NCBI GenBank assembly: GCA_008011715.2
Contig: CP136508.1
Coordinates: 2,418,001-2,482,000 of the forward strand
Direction: 5' to 3'
DNA from: [Empedobacter] haloabium
Lineage (GTDB): Bacteria > Pseudomonadota > Gammaproteobacteria > Burkholderiales > Burkholderiaceae_D
DNA: 64,000 bases
The position numbers were made by a program, and so were the translations under genes. Below are positions 53,208-62,600 of this stretch, piece by piece. The notes below the pieces were generated by a model. The model saw only the letters and a program-made list of their open reading frames with translations. It ran no database searches and was not told the DNA's origin. How positions within the stretch are numbered: the stretch's first letter is position 1; the number at the start of each line of letters is the position of its first letter.

Positions 53208-55103
53208 ATGCGCCTGCGCACCCTTGCCCTGGCTTCGTCCCTGCTTGCCACATCCGCCCTGGCCCAGACCCCACCGATGGCACCCGATATCGGCGCCAGG
53301 TTCGAGGCGCCGCTTGATGCCCACGACTACGTCAAGCGCGTGGTCATGATCCCGATGCGCGACGGCGTCAAGCTGCATACGATCATCCTGGTACCGAAGG
53401 GCGCACAGCGCGCGCCGATGCTGCTGACGCGCACGCCGTACAACGCGGCCGGGCGCACCAGCCGCGCCGTCAGCCCGAACATGCTGGCGACCTTGCCGGC
53501 GGGCGACGAGACGATGGTGCGGGCCGGCTATATCCGTGTGTTCCAGGACGTGCGCGGCAAGTACGGCTCGGAGGGCGACTACGTGATGACGCGCCCGCTG
53601 CGCGGACCGCTGAACAACACGAAGACCGATCACGCGACCGACGCCTGGGACACGATCGAGTGGCTGGTCAAGAACGTCAAGGAAAGCAATGGCAAGGTCG
53701 GCATGCTGGGCTCCTCGTACGAGGGCTTCACGGTGCTGATGGCGCTGGCCGATCCGCACCCGGCGCTGAAGGTGGCGGTGCCGATGAGCCCCATGGTGGA
53801 CGGCTGGCGCGGCGACGACTGGTTCCACAACGGCGCCTTCCGCGTCAACACGTTGCACTACATCGCCAGCCAGACTACGGCGCGCGGCAGCGGCAGCGAG
53901 CTGGCGACCGGCGTCTACGACGACTACGACAGCGTGCTGCGCGGCGGCTCGGTCGCGGATTATGCCAAGCGGTTCGGCCTGGACAAGCTCAACTACACGA
54001 AGAAGCTGTTCGAGCACCCGGCCTACGACAGCTACTGGCAGCACCAGGCGCTCGATCGCATCCTGGGCGCGCGCAAGCTGACGGTGCCGACCATGACGGT
54101 GGTCGGCCAGTGGGACCAGGAGGACATCTACGGCGCGTATGCCGTCTATGGCGCGCTGGAGGCCCAGGACGCGGACAACAAGCGCAACTACCTGGTGATC
54201 GGGCCATGGCGCCACAGCGGCGTCAATTACGACGGCTCCAGCCTGGGCGCGCTGAAGTTCACCGGCGACACGGCGCTGGAATTCCGCCGCGACGTCATGC
54301 AGCCTTTCCTCGACCAGTACCTGAAGGACGGCGCCCCGGCAGCCGACACGCCGCCGGTGCTGTCCTACCAGACCGGCAGCAACCGCTGGCAGCGGCTGCC
54401 GCGCTGGCCGCTGGCGGCATCGACGTCGACAGTTTACCTGCAGGGCGGATTCGGACTCGATTTCAAGCAGCCGGCCGCTGGCGCGGCCTATGACGAATAC
54501 GTAGCCGATCCCGCCAAGCCGGTGCCGTTCGTACCACGCCCGGTGCGCATGGGCGACCGTGACGTCTGGCAGCCCTGGCTGGTGCGCGACCAGCGCTTCG
54601 TGGCGGACCGGCCGGACGTGCTGAGCTACGTGTCGGCGCCGCTGAAGGCGCCGATGCAGCTGTCCGGCGCGCCGGTCGTCAACCTGTTTGCCGCCACGTC
54701 GGGCACGGACGCGGACTGGGTGGTCAAGGTGATCGACGTGTATCCGGACGAGATGCCGAACCAGCCCGCCATGGGCGGCTTCCAGCTGCCGCTGTCGATG
54801 GACATCTTCCGCGGCCGCTACCGCAACAGCCTGGAAAGCCCGGCGCCGATGGTGGCGAACCGGGTCGAGCGCTACCGCTTCGCGCTGCCGAACGTGAACC
54901 ACGTGATCCAGCCGGGCCACCGGCTGATGGTGCAGATCCAGTCCAGCTGGTTCCCACTGTACGACCGCAACCCGCAAAGCTACGTGCCGAACATCTTCCA
55001 CGCCAAGGCGGCCGATTACGTCAAGGCGACGCAGCGGGTGTATCACGCGCCGGATGCGGCCAGCTCGGTCGAGCTGCCGGTGGTGGTGCATCCGCCGTTC
55101 TAA
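53208..55103 (+). CDS. Exported CocE/NonD-family hydrolase (S15 type)
   Basis: The 631-residue protein has a signal peptide (LLATSALA). The alpha/beta-hydrolase fold has nucleophile motif GSSYEG, the YIRVFQDVRGKYGSEGDYV segment and the C-terminal jelly-roll domain of alpha-amino-acid ester hydrolases (AFNP-like NVNHVIQPGHRLMVQIQSS). It hydrolyses esters or amides of amino acids; homologues act on beta-lactam side chains, others on peptides. A 53-bp perfect palindrome follows the stop. Confidence 0.92.
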   Translation: MRLRTLALASSLLATSALAQTPPMAPDIGARFEAPLDAHDYVKRVVMIPMRDGVKLHTIILVPKGAQRAPMLLTRTPYNAAGRTSRAVSPNMLATLPAGDETMVRAGYIRVFQDVRGKYGSEGDYVMTRPLRGPLNNTKTDHATDAWDTIEWLVKNVKESNGKVGMLGSSYEGFTVLMALADPHPALKVAVPMSPMVDGWRGDDWFHNGAFRVNTLHYIASQTTARGSGSELATGVYDDYDSVLRGGSVADYAKRFGLDKLNYTKKLFEHPAYDSYWQHQALDRILGARKLTVPTMTVVGQWDQEDIYGAYAVYGALEAQDADNKRNYLVIGPWRHSGVNYDGSSLGALKFTGDTALEFRRDVMQPFLDQYLKDGAPAADTPPVLSYQTGSNRWQRLPRWPLAASTSTVYLQGGFGLDFKQPAAGAAYDEYVADPAKPVPFVPRPVRMGDRDVWQPWLVRDQRFVADRPDVLSYVSAPLKAPMQLSGAPVVNLFAATSGTDADWVVKVIDVYPDEMPNQPAMGGFQLPLSMDIFRGRYRNSLESPAPMVANRVERYRFALPNVNHVIQPGHRLMVQIQSSWFPLYDRNPQSYVPNIFHAKAADYVKATQRVYHAPDAASSVELPVVVHPPF

Positions 55104-55117
55104 AAGGCGTAACCCAT

Positions 55118-55170
55118 GGTGTCAGGCACCTATCTGAGGGTCGAAGACCCTCAGATAGGTGCCTGACACC
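55118..55170. repeat. 53-bp perfect palindrome after the CocE-type gene
   Basis: Arms of 25 bp (55118-55142 and 55146-55170; ends GGTGTCAGGCACC and GGTGCCTGACACC) are separated by GAA. It lies between two convergent genes, 15 nt after one stop and 26 nt before the other, and can serve both as a terminator. Its sequence differs from the GGGTCTGTCCC family. Confidence 0.9.
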
Positions 55171-55195
55171 GGTGTTTCGCCTGTCCCCCGTGCTT

Positions 55196-56455
55196 CTACT
55201 GCGCCGGCTTCAAATGGATGTGATGGTCGCGGAAGTACTTGCGCGCGACAGCGATGGCGATCGCCTGCATCGCCGCGCACACGAAGAAGGTGACGCCGAT
55301 GCGCCAGTCCGATGGCGGCAGGTGGCTCACTTCGCCCAGCAGCACGCCGCCCACCAGCGGCATGATGATGACGCCCACGCTGCCGATCGACTGCAGTGAA
55401 CCCATCAACTCGCCCTGTTCGTCGGCCGGCGTGGCCTTCGACACGATGCCCTGCAGCGCCGGGCCGGCGGCGAACGCCAGCAGGTTGCACAGGATGAAGA
55501 CGTACATCATCCAGCCCTGTGTCGCCAGGCCATACAGCAGGTAGGTGATGGCGCCCGAGGTCAGCCCCAGCAGCGACAGCCGCACCTCGCCGAACTTGCG
55601 GATGAAGACACCGAGCAGGCCGGCCTGCACGACGGCGGCCGCCACGCCCACGCAGAACAGCGCCAGGCCGTTCTGGCTGGGCGTCCAGCCGAAGCGGAAG
55701 TTGGTGTACAACACCCAGGTCGAGTGCAGCATCATCTGCGCCAGCGTCACCAGGGTGTAGACGATGACGAGGCCGCGGATGTCCTGCCGGCGCGCCAGCT
55801 TGAGCAGGCCCGCCAGCGGATTGACGCGGGTCAGGCGGAACTTGCCGCGGCGCGCTTGCGGCAGCGACTCCGGCACGAAGAACCAGCCATAGACGAAGTT
55901 CGCCGCCGACAGCGCCGCCGCCACGTAGAACGGCAGGTGCAGGTCGATCCCGCCCAGCAGGCCCCCCAGCATCGGCCCGGCGATGAAGCCCAGGCCAAAG
56001 GCGGCGCCGATCTTGCCGAAGCTCTTGGCGCGGTTGTCGTGAGTGGAAATGTCGGACGCGTAGGCCGACGCCACCGACATGCTGGCCGACGACATCCCGC
56101 CGATGACGCGGCCGATGAACAGGCAGGCCAGGTTCGGCGCCCAGGCGGTGGCCAGGAAGTTCAGGCTCATGCCGGCCATCGAATACAGCAGCACGGGACG
56201 GCGGCCGATGCGGTCGCTGATCGCTCCCAGCATCGGCATGAAGATGAACTGCATCAGGCCGAAGGTGGCGCCGAGGATGCCGTACCAGAGCGTCTGCTCT
56301 TCGCGCGAGCCGACGTATTCGCCCACCAGGATCGGCAGCACCGGCACGATCAGGCCGATGCCCAGCATGTCGATGAAGACGCAGACGAGGACAAAGCCAA
56401 GCCTGCCGGGCGATGCGGCGGCGACGAGGGCGGGGTCGGGACGGGAATCGTTCAT
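55196..56455 (-). CDS. MFS transporter, TCR/Tet-type drug:proton antiporter
   Basis: The 419-residue, 12-helix transporter has motif A GAISDRIGRRPVLL, the TCR-type opening FIDMLGIGLIVPVLP and the motif C-like GFIAGPMLGGLLGG. It is close to class A-like tetracycline exporters, but many chromosomal relatives have other substrates. ATG 56455 is preferred over TTG 56464; neither has a strong ribosome site. It lies 24 nt downstream of the HD-domain gene, likely one unit. Confidence 0.93.
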   Translation of the reverse strand: MNDSRPDPALVAAASPGRLGFVLVCVFIDMLGIGLIVPVLPILVGEYVGSREEQTLWYGILGATFGLMQFIFMPMLGAISDRIGRRPVLLYSMAGMSLNFLATAWAPNLACLFIGRVIGGMSSASMSVASAYASDISTHDNRAKSFGKIGAAFGLGFIAGPMLGGLLGGIDLHLPFYVAAALSAANFVYGWFFVPESLPQARRGKFRLTRVNPLAGLLKLARRQDIRGLVIVYTLVTLAQMMLHSTWVLYTNFRFGWTPSQNGLALFCVGVAAAVVQAGLLGVFIRKFGEVRLSLLGLTSGAITYLLYGLATQGWMMYVFILCNLLAFAAGPALQGIVSKATPADEQGELMGSLQSIGSVGVIIMPLVGGVLLGEVSHLPPSDWRIGVTFFVCAAMQAIAIAVARKYFRDHHIHLKPAQ

Positions 56456-56479
56456 GGTCGGCAATCGGTCAATGTTGGG

Positions 56480-57139
56480 TCAGGCGCCTTGCCATTCGGC
56501 GATGAAGTCGGCGCGGAAGTCCTGCAGCTGGCGCAGGCGCGCCTCGCCCAGGCGCCGCCCGGCGGCGGTGCGCATCGTGCCGGGCAGCGTGGCCAGCTTG
56601 ACGACGATGTGGTCGAGCGAATAGGCCTTGTCGTCCAGCACGCGGTGCAGCCCGGCCGGATCGCTGTCGTGCGCCAGCGCGCTGCCCATGCGCCCGGCCG
56701 TGTAGAACATGCGCGCCAGGCCGACGGCGCCGAGCGCGTCGAGCCGGTCGGCGTCCTGCACGATGCGTGCCTCGATGGTGTGCGGTTCGAGGTTGGCCGA
56801 AAAGCTGTGCGTCTCGATCGCGTGCGCCACGCCGGGCAGGAGTGCGGCGGGGAAGGCCAGTTCCGTCAGCTGGGCGCAGGCCAGTTGCGCCGCCTGGCGC
56901 GAAGCCAGGTGACGCTCCGGATGGTTCTTCGGCAGGTTGACGAGGTCGTGCAGGTAACAGGCCGCCAGCACGACGAGGGCGTCCGCCTCGGGATGATCCG
57001 CCAGCAGCCGGCGCGCATTGCCCCACACCCGATGCAGGTGGTTGAGGTCATGGGCGCCATCGTCGCCGGTGGCGGCGCATGCCAGCACTTCCAGTCGTGG
57101 TTGCCAAACGGATAACAGCTCGGTGTGCTTCAGATTCAT
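56480..57139 (-). CDS. HD-domain phosphohydrolase (YedJ-like)
   Basis: The 219-residue cytoplasmic metal-dependent hydrolase has metal ligands in HDLNHLHRVW (His), ACYLHDLVNLPK (His-Asp) and IVQDADRLDALGAVG (Asp), the HD signature of the YedJ/YpgQ group. Related proteins act on nucleotides. It is divergent from the cheW promoter region, 24 nt before the MFS gene. Confidence 0.9.
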   Translation of the reverse strand: MNLKHTELLSVWQPRLEVLACAATGDDGAHDLNHLHRVWGNARRLLADHPEADALVVLAACYLHDLVNLPKNHPERHLASRQAAQLACAQLTELAFPAALLPGVAHAIETHSFSANLEPHTIEARIVQDADRLDALGAVGLARMFYTAGRMGSALAHDSDPAGLHRVLDDKAYSLDHIVVKLATLPGTMRTAAGRRLGEARLRQLQDFRADFIAEWQGA

Positions 57140-57339
57140 CGGTGATCAGCATGGACGGCGGGGTGTTGCATTGTGCCACGAACGGCCGCCGGACAGTGCC
57201 GAGCCGACAAGATTGCTCTGGTTTCGATGTTGCTGTATGGAATTTCTGTCGCCAAATATCTTGGCTTACGGTAACATTTCGCCTGTTATTCAATTTCCGC
57301 GATCCACTTCCGGTCGCGCAGGCCCAAGGAAACGCCGCC
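57140..57339. promoter_or_regulatory. Divergent spacer between HD-domain gene and cheW
   Basis: 200 bp, with AT-rich parts at 57240-57300. Promoters for both genes are expected. No sigma-28 flagellar promoter was recognised. Confidence 0.35.
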
Positions 57340-57822
57340 ATGTCCCATACCGAAACCGCCACGCCAACGTTGCCGTCCGAATACCTCGCCTTCACCCTTG
57401 GCAAGGAAGAATATGGCATCGACATCCAGAAGGTCAGCGAGATCCGCAGCTACGAGAACCCGACCCGGATCGCCAGCGCGCCCGAGTTCGTCAAGGGCGT
57501 GATCAACCTGCGCGGCATCATCGTGCCGATCGTCGACATGCGCATCCGCTTCGCGCTGGGGGCGCCCGACTACGGTCCGTTCACCGTCGTCATCATCCTC
57601 AATATCGGCACCCGTGTGGTCGGCATGGTGGTCGATGCCGTATCGGATGTGACGACATTGACGCCGGACCAGATCAAGTCGGCGCCGGACATGGGCTCGA
57701 CGCTGAACACGGAGCACATCGTCGGCCTGGGCACGGTGGAAGAGCGCATGCTGATCCTGGTCGACATCGACAAGCTGATGTCGAGCGAGGAGATGGGCCT
57801 GATCGAGCGGCTCGCCGCCTGA
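57340..57822 (+). CDS. cheW: Chemotaxis coupling protein CheW
   Basis: The 160-residue adaptor links chemoreceptors to CheA. It has the CheW fold hallmarks LAFTLGKEEYGIDIQKVSEI, GVINLRGIIVPIVDMR and VGMVVDAVSDV. It is full length. The start is ATG 57340, after CAAGGAAA; an open extension upstream lacks support. No other chemotaxis gene lies in the window, so it is probably an additional CheW copy. Confidence 0.95.
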   Translation: MSHTETATPTLPSEYLAFTLGKEEYGIDIQKVSEIRSYENPTRIASAPEFVKGVINLRGIIVPIVDMRIRFALGAPDYGPFTVVIILNIGTRVVGMVVDAVSDVTTLTPDQIKSAPDMGSTLNTEHIVGLGTVEERMLILVDIDKLMSSEEMGLIERLAA

Positions 57823-57877
57823 GCGGGAGCGCTGCACGGCAGGGGGCAGCCTGTCGTGCAGCGCTCCCGCTCAGGCG
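57816..57877. terminator. Bidirectional terminator spanning both stop codons
   Basis: Perfect 23-bp arms (57816-57838 and 57855-57877) flank a 16-nt loop. The left arm contains the last codons and TGA of cheW; the right arm contains the TGA and last codons of the convergent RNase HI-like gene. Confidence 0.8.
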
Positions 57878-58428
57878 CCGGACCGCTCGGGCGCAGCCAC
57901 GCTGATGCCGTCCAGCGCCCGCTGCGACAACCGGTCCGCGTCGCCGTTGCGATGGCGCGGTACCCAGCGCAGCGCCACCTCCCCGATCCGCACCAGCAGC
58001 GCCGTCGCCACCGCCCGGTGGTGCGCCAGGCTGACCGCCGCGGCGCCGGCCGGCAGCAGCATGTCGTGCACGACGACCTGGCTGTCGCCATACACCGCCA
58101 GCGGCGCCAGTCCGCGCGCCGCGGCTTCCTCCAGCAATCCGATCAAGGCCAGGTATTCGGCATCGGCGCTGCTGCCTTCGCCGGCGCGGCGGCTGATTTC
58201 GATCCGCTCGCCATCGGGCCCGAGCAGCAGGGCGCCGATGCCGATGCGGCCCGGATTGGGCGTGGCGGAGCCGTCGAACCAGGCCTGCCACTGGCCTGGC
58301 GCGGGCGGCACGGCGCGGCGCGCCAGGCGGGCGGCGGCGGCCAGGGCTTGCAGGGCGGCTTTGCGGGACAAGGGGGCGGGCAGTGCGAAAGCCGGCAACG
58401 CGGCGGCAGGGAGGTCGGGCACGGACAT
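57871..58428 (-). CDS. RNase HI-family protein
   Basis: The 185-residue protein carries a complete RNase H active site: Asp in WFDGSATPNPG, Glu in SSADAEYLALIGLL, Asp in VYGDSQVVVHD, and His/Asp in WVPRHRNGDADRLS. An Ala-rich N-terminal stretch of about 50 residues precedes the domain. It would cleave RNA in RNA-DNA hybrids or act as an Rnh paralogue. ATG 58428 is chosen because the alternative ATG 58467 falls inside the terminator hairpin of the gene behind it. Confidence 0.88.
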   Translation of the reverse strand: MSVPDLPAAALPAFALPAPLSRKAALQALAAAARLARRAVPPAPGQWQAWFDGSATPNPGRIGIGALLLGPDGERIEISRRAGEGSSADAEYLALIGLLEEAAARGLAPLAVYGDSQVVVHDMLLPAGAAAVSLAHHRAVATALLVRIGEVALRWVPRHRNGDADRLSQRALDGISVAAPERSGA

Positions 58429-58460
58429 CGGGCAGGCAAAGCGACGATTGTACGCAAGAA

Positions 58461-58480
58461 GGGCCATCCGTGGATGGCCC
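58461..58480 (-). terminator. Terminator of the 58497-59102 gene
   Basis: On the minus strand GGGCCATCC-AC-GGATGGCCC forms a 9-bp stem with a 2-nt loop (realistically 4), followed by TTCTTG. Confidence 0.65.
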
Positions 58481-58496
58481 TGGTGATGCGGGTCGC

Positions 58497-59102
58497 TCAG
58501 TTGCGGTAGGGATTGCCTGGCCGGTAGTCATACCGGTTCGGCACCCCGTCGCCATCGCGGTCGCGGTCATAGCGGTTCGGCACGCCGTCGTGATCCTGGT
58601 CGCGGCCGCCGCGCTCGCGCCAGCCGTTGTGTTCCCAATGGCGGCGCGGGGCATGGTCCCAGCCGCTGTGCCAGCGCCGGTCGTAGCGGCCGTCGTGGCG
58701 ATCGTAGCGATTCGGCACGCCGTCGCCGTCGCGGTCGCGGTCATAGCGGTTCGGCACGCCATCGTGGTCCATGTCGCCGCGCGGGCTCCGGCGGTTCCAG
58801 CGTGCTTCCTCGTAAGCCCAGCCGCCATGCCGCTCGACCCAGCGCGGTCCCACGTAAGCATAGCCGGCCCGTTCGCGCACCCAGTTGCCGCCATGCCAGA
58901 TGTGGCGGCGGCCGTCCCAGCCCCAGTAGCCGGGCGCCCACACATAGCCGGCGCGCTCGTATGGCACCACTTCGTAGCGCACCGGTGGCGGCGGGGTGCC
59001 GATGATCAGGTTGACGTCCACCTGGGCCATCGCCTGCGTCGGCAGCAATGCGGCCGAGCCGGTGGCCAGGAGGGCGGCTGCAAGGATGGTTGGCTTGATC
59101 AT
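58497..59102 (-). CDS. Exported YXWQ-repeat protein with three Asp-rich repeat clusters
   Basis: The 201-residue paralogue of the 52667 gene has a signal peptide (LLPTQAMA). The YXWQ block is AGYVWAPGYWGWDGRRHIWH and GGWAYEEARWNRR. After it come DRDRDGDGVPNRYD-type repeats in two clusters separated by a Trp/His/Arg-rich segment. The start is ATG 59102, after GGAGAG. It is probably surface or periplasmic and possibly calcium-binding. Confidence 0.85.
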   Translation of the reverse strand: MIKPTILAAALLATGSAALLPTQAMAQVDVNLIIGTPPPPVRYEVVPYERAGYVWAPGYWGWDGRRHIWHGGNWVRERAGYAYVGPRWVERHGGWAYEEARWNRRSPRGDMDHDGVPNRYDRDRDGDGVPNRYDRHDGRYDRRWHSGWDHAPRRHWEHNGWRERGGRDQDHDGVPNRYDRDRDGDGVPNRYDYRPGNPYRN

Positions 59103-59218
59103 GATGTTCTCTCCGTGTTCGTGGCGGCGCTCTGTTGCTGGCCCGATGAAGCCACTATAGCGCGCCACGTGGAGGAACATTGCGCCTGATTCAGTTTTTT
59201 ACAAATGCGCGAGATTTG

Positions 59219-59455
59219 TCACAGCGCCGGCTTGTCCGGCGCTGCCTGGGCCTTCTCGTCCGCGCTGAGGCGCTTGCCGCGCACGATGACGACCGGTACC
59301 GACGGCACGCTCACCAGCTGACTGACGCGGTGCGGTTCCGCCCGGGGCGCCTGGTCGGGATGGGTGAGCCCCAGGAAGGGGGCGGCGGCGGCCACCGCGA
59401 CGGCCAGCACGACGGTGCCGACAAACACAGCTTCCGCATTACGCACGACGTTCAT
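59219..59455 (-). CDS. Small single-pass membrane protein
   Basis: The 78-residue protein has one N-terminal helix (about 8-30, AVFVGTVVLAVAVAAAAPFLG) and a hydrophilic tail containing VPVVIVRGKRLSADEKAQ. AAAGGAA precedes the ATG. The PVVIVRGKRL segment recurs in small exported proteins of Oxalobacteraceae, as far as I recall; the function is unknown. Confidence 0.65.
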   Translation of the reverse strand: MNVVRNAEAVFVGTVVLAVAVAAAAPFLGLTHPDQAPRAEPHRVSQLVSVPSVPVVIVRGKRLSADEKAQAAPDKPAL

Positions 59456-59610
59456 GATGATTCCTTTCCAGAGAAAAAGTGCCCTTCATCGTGCCGGAGC
59501 GGGCGCATCGCGGCTTGTGCCAGGTCATTGCAATCCTGTATGTGCGGGGAAACAACGCCGTTTTGTCACGCCCCCCGCTAGCACCCGGCAGTACAGCTTG
59601 CGAGACCGCC

Positions 59611-62600
59611 ATGTCACCTTTCCTCCTGCCGTTGCAGCGCCTGTCGGCCGCATGGTCGGCGCACCGCCGCGCCTGGCGCCGTGCCGCCAACCTGCGCCGG
59701 GCCGCGCCGCGCGGACGCTGGCGTGCCCTCGGCCTGCCGCTGGCTGCGATCCTGCTGGCCATGACGGGCGCCGCGCTGATCGGGGGACATGCGCGCCGCC
59801 TGGGCGACGCGGTGCCGCAGCCAGGGCACGCCGTGAGCGCATTGCAGCCCTATGTCCCGGGCGCCGCCTTTACCGTGCCGGCCGCCGGGGTGCGGCTGCT
59901 GGCGCGCAGCGAGGGCGCGCTGGCGATCGTGGCGGGCATGCGCGCCGCGCCGCCGGTGCGCGTGGACCTGTGCCGCCAGCTGCGCGATCCCGGCCGCGGC
60001 GACGCGCTGGTGCCGCTGCGGCTGGGCTACCGCGCCGGTGACGTGCGGCGCTGGGCCGCCGGCCCCGCGTCGGCCCCACGCAACGTGGTATTGGTGCCGG
60101 ACGGCATGCCGCGCCTGGAGCTCAGCGGCAGCGCGACGGGCGACTTCGACGGCGCGCCCTTGCGGCTGTCGTGGCAGGGCACGGCGGTGGCGCACTGGCT
60201 GGGCGACGGCGCCGTGGTGACCGGGCCGGCCGGGCAGGGCGGGCTGGCGCGCCAGGGCTGGCTGGCCTGGCCCGGCGGCGCGCTGAGCATCGAGCGCCGT
60301 GCCAGCGCCACCTGCCCGGCGGCCGGCGAACTGCTGCTGCGGGCCTGGCAGCCGGATCAGCGCAGCGAGCGTGCCGCGGTGACGGCGTTCGGCGCCGGCG
60401 GCAGCATGACACTGGCGCTGCCGCCGGGCGACTACCGGGTCCCGGGCGCCCTGCCCGCCGCCCTGGAGGACGCCGCGCTGTTCGAAGCGCTGCGCCAGGC
60501 CGGCCTGTTGCGCCTGTCGCGCGACGGCGCCATCGGGCTGGCACCGCCCGACCTGGCCGCGTGGCAGGCCGCGCCGCCCGCCGCGCGTGCCGCCGCGTTG
60601 CCGGAATGGGCCGAGGTACGGATCGACGACGACAGCCGCAAGCTGCTGCGGCGGCTGTACCGCCAGGCCGATGGCGCCTACCTGCGGCGCCAGGTGGAGC
60701 TGTACAACAGCGAACGCAGCCTGCTGGCCTGGCGCGTGCCGGAGGGCGACGACGCGACCTGGCAGGCCAGCGGCGCGACCGGCCCGCTGGCGCCGATGGC
60801 CGCGTTGCCGCCGGCGGCGGCCCGGCTGTTCGAGACGCTGCCGCAGGGCTGGCGCCCGTGGGCACGGGTGGGGCGCTGGCCCGCCGGCGAGCAGGCGGTG
60901 CGGCTGACGTGGCTGCCGGGCCGTCCCGCTGGCGGGAGCGAGCGGGTACGCCTGATGGTGGCCGGGCGGGTGACGAGTGTCGCCGGCGCGGCCGTCGAGA
61001 CGCGGCCCGCCTGCGACGGCCGCGCCTGTGGTGCCCGTGACGACGTGGTGGAGCTCGCATTGCGGCCGCATCCGGGCGTGCGCGCCGTCGTCGTCACCGC
61101 GCGGCCGCTGGCCACCGCACGGCTGCAGCGGCCCGGCGAGCGGCGCTACCGCCACCTGCGCGTCGTCGCCGGGCGCATCGAATGGCAGGCGCTCGGGCCG
61201 GCGGCGCCGTTGCCGGCCACGCCGCCCGCCGGGCCCGTGACGATCGCCGACCGTCACGGCACGCCGCTGTGGGCGGACGGCCAGCCGACCCGGGCCGCCG
61301 TGCGCGCGGGCCTGGCCACGCTGGTGGGCCTGCGGGCGGAACAGGACAGCGGGGTGGCGGGCCAGCTGCTGCGCGCCGGCGCCGGCACCACGGGCGCACG
61401 CCTGACGGTGGACCTGCCGCTGCAGGCGCTGGCCAGCGACGTGCTGGACTGCGTCGGCATGCGGCGCGGCGCGTGGGATGGCCGCCGCTGCGCCGGCGGT
61501 ACGGCGCCGCCGGCCGGGCGCGAGGCCGGCGTCGTGCTGCTCGACAGCGAGAACGGCGACATCCTGGCCGCGGCCGGCGTCGGCAACGGCCGGGCCGAAG
61601 GCGCCGACTGGGCCGAGCTGCGCGATTTCGACCGTGCCGACCCCGCGCGCAGCCCGCTGCGCCTGCCCGCGCTGCAGCACGACGGCGGCGCCCGGCGCAG
61701 CCCCGGGTCCACGTTCAAGATCGTCAGCGCGCTCGGCCTGGAGATGGCCGCGCGCGACGATGCACGCCTGGACGACCTGCTGGGCGGCGCGCCACTGGCC
61801 CGGCTCGACGCCCTGGCGCAGCAGCGCGGCTTCGATTTCGCCACGAGCGCCGCCACCTATCCCGTCCATGCGGACGTGCACGTGACGAACTACCGCGAGC
61901 TGGGGCTGGGCAGCCGGGTGCAGGACGGGCGCCTGGGCCTGGCGCAGGCGCTGACGTACAGCCTGAACACGTGGTTCGCGTGGACCGGCGAACTGTCCGA
62001 CGCCACGCTGTTCGGCCGGCCCGACGGCGGCGTGCCGGCCGCGCAGGCCCTGCAGCCGGGCGCGCTGGACGAGGTGCGGCCGATCCTGGCCGCGGCGCGC
62101 CGCCTCGGCTTCGAACAGCCGCTGCGGCTGGACGGCGGCCTGCTGCCGGCCGACTTCGACTGGCGCCAGTACGACGCCTTGCAGGCCACGCCGGCGCGGT
62201 TCGATCCGATCCGCAGCCGCCACGAGTTGCGCCAGATGAGCATCGGCCTGCGCATGCAGGCGACGCCGCTGCAGATGGCGCTGGCGGCGGGCGCCATCGG
62301 CCAGGGTGCGACGGTGGCGCCGCGGCTGCTGGCGCAGCTGGACGGGCGCCCGGCCCGCGCCGCGCCGGCACAGCCGCTGGACGTGCGGCTCGACCGCATC
62401 CGCGCCGGCATGAAGGGCGTGATCGAGCGCGGTACCGCCGCCGCCGCCTTCCGCTGCGCCGGCTGTGCGGCCCTGCGAGCGGGCCTGTACGGCAAAACCG
62501 GCACGGCGCCCGTGGCGATGGATGCCACCGTCTGGTTTACCGGCTGGCTGGAACCCGGCACGCTGCCGGGCCAGCGCCACCGGCTGGCGTTCGCCGTCTT

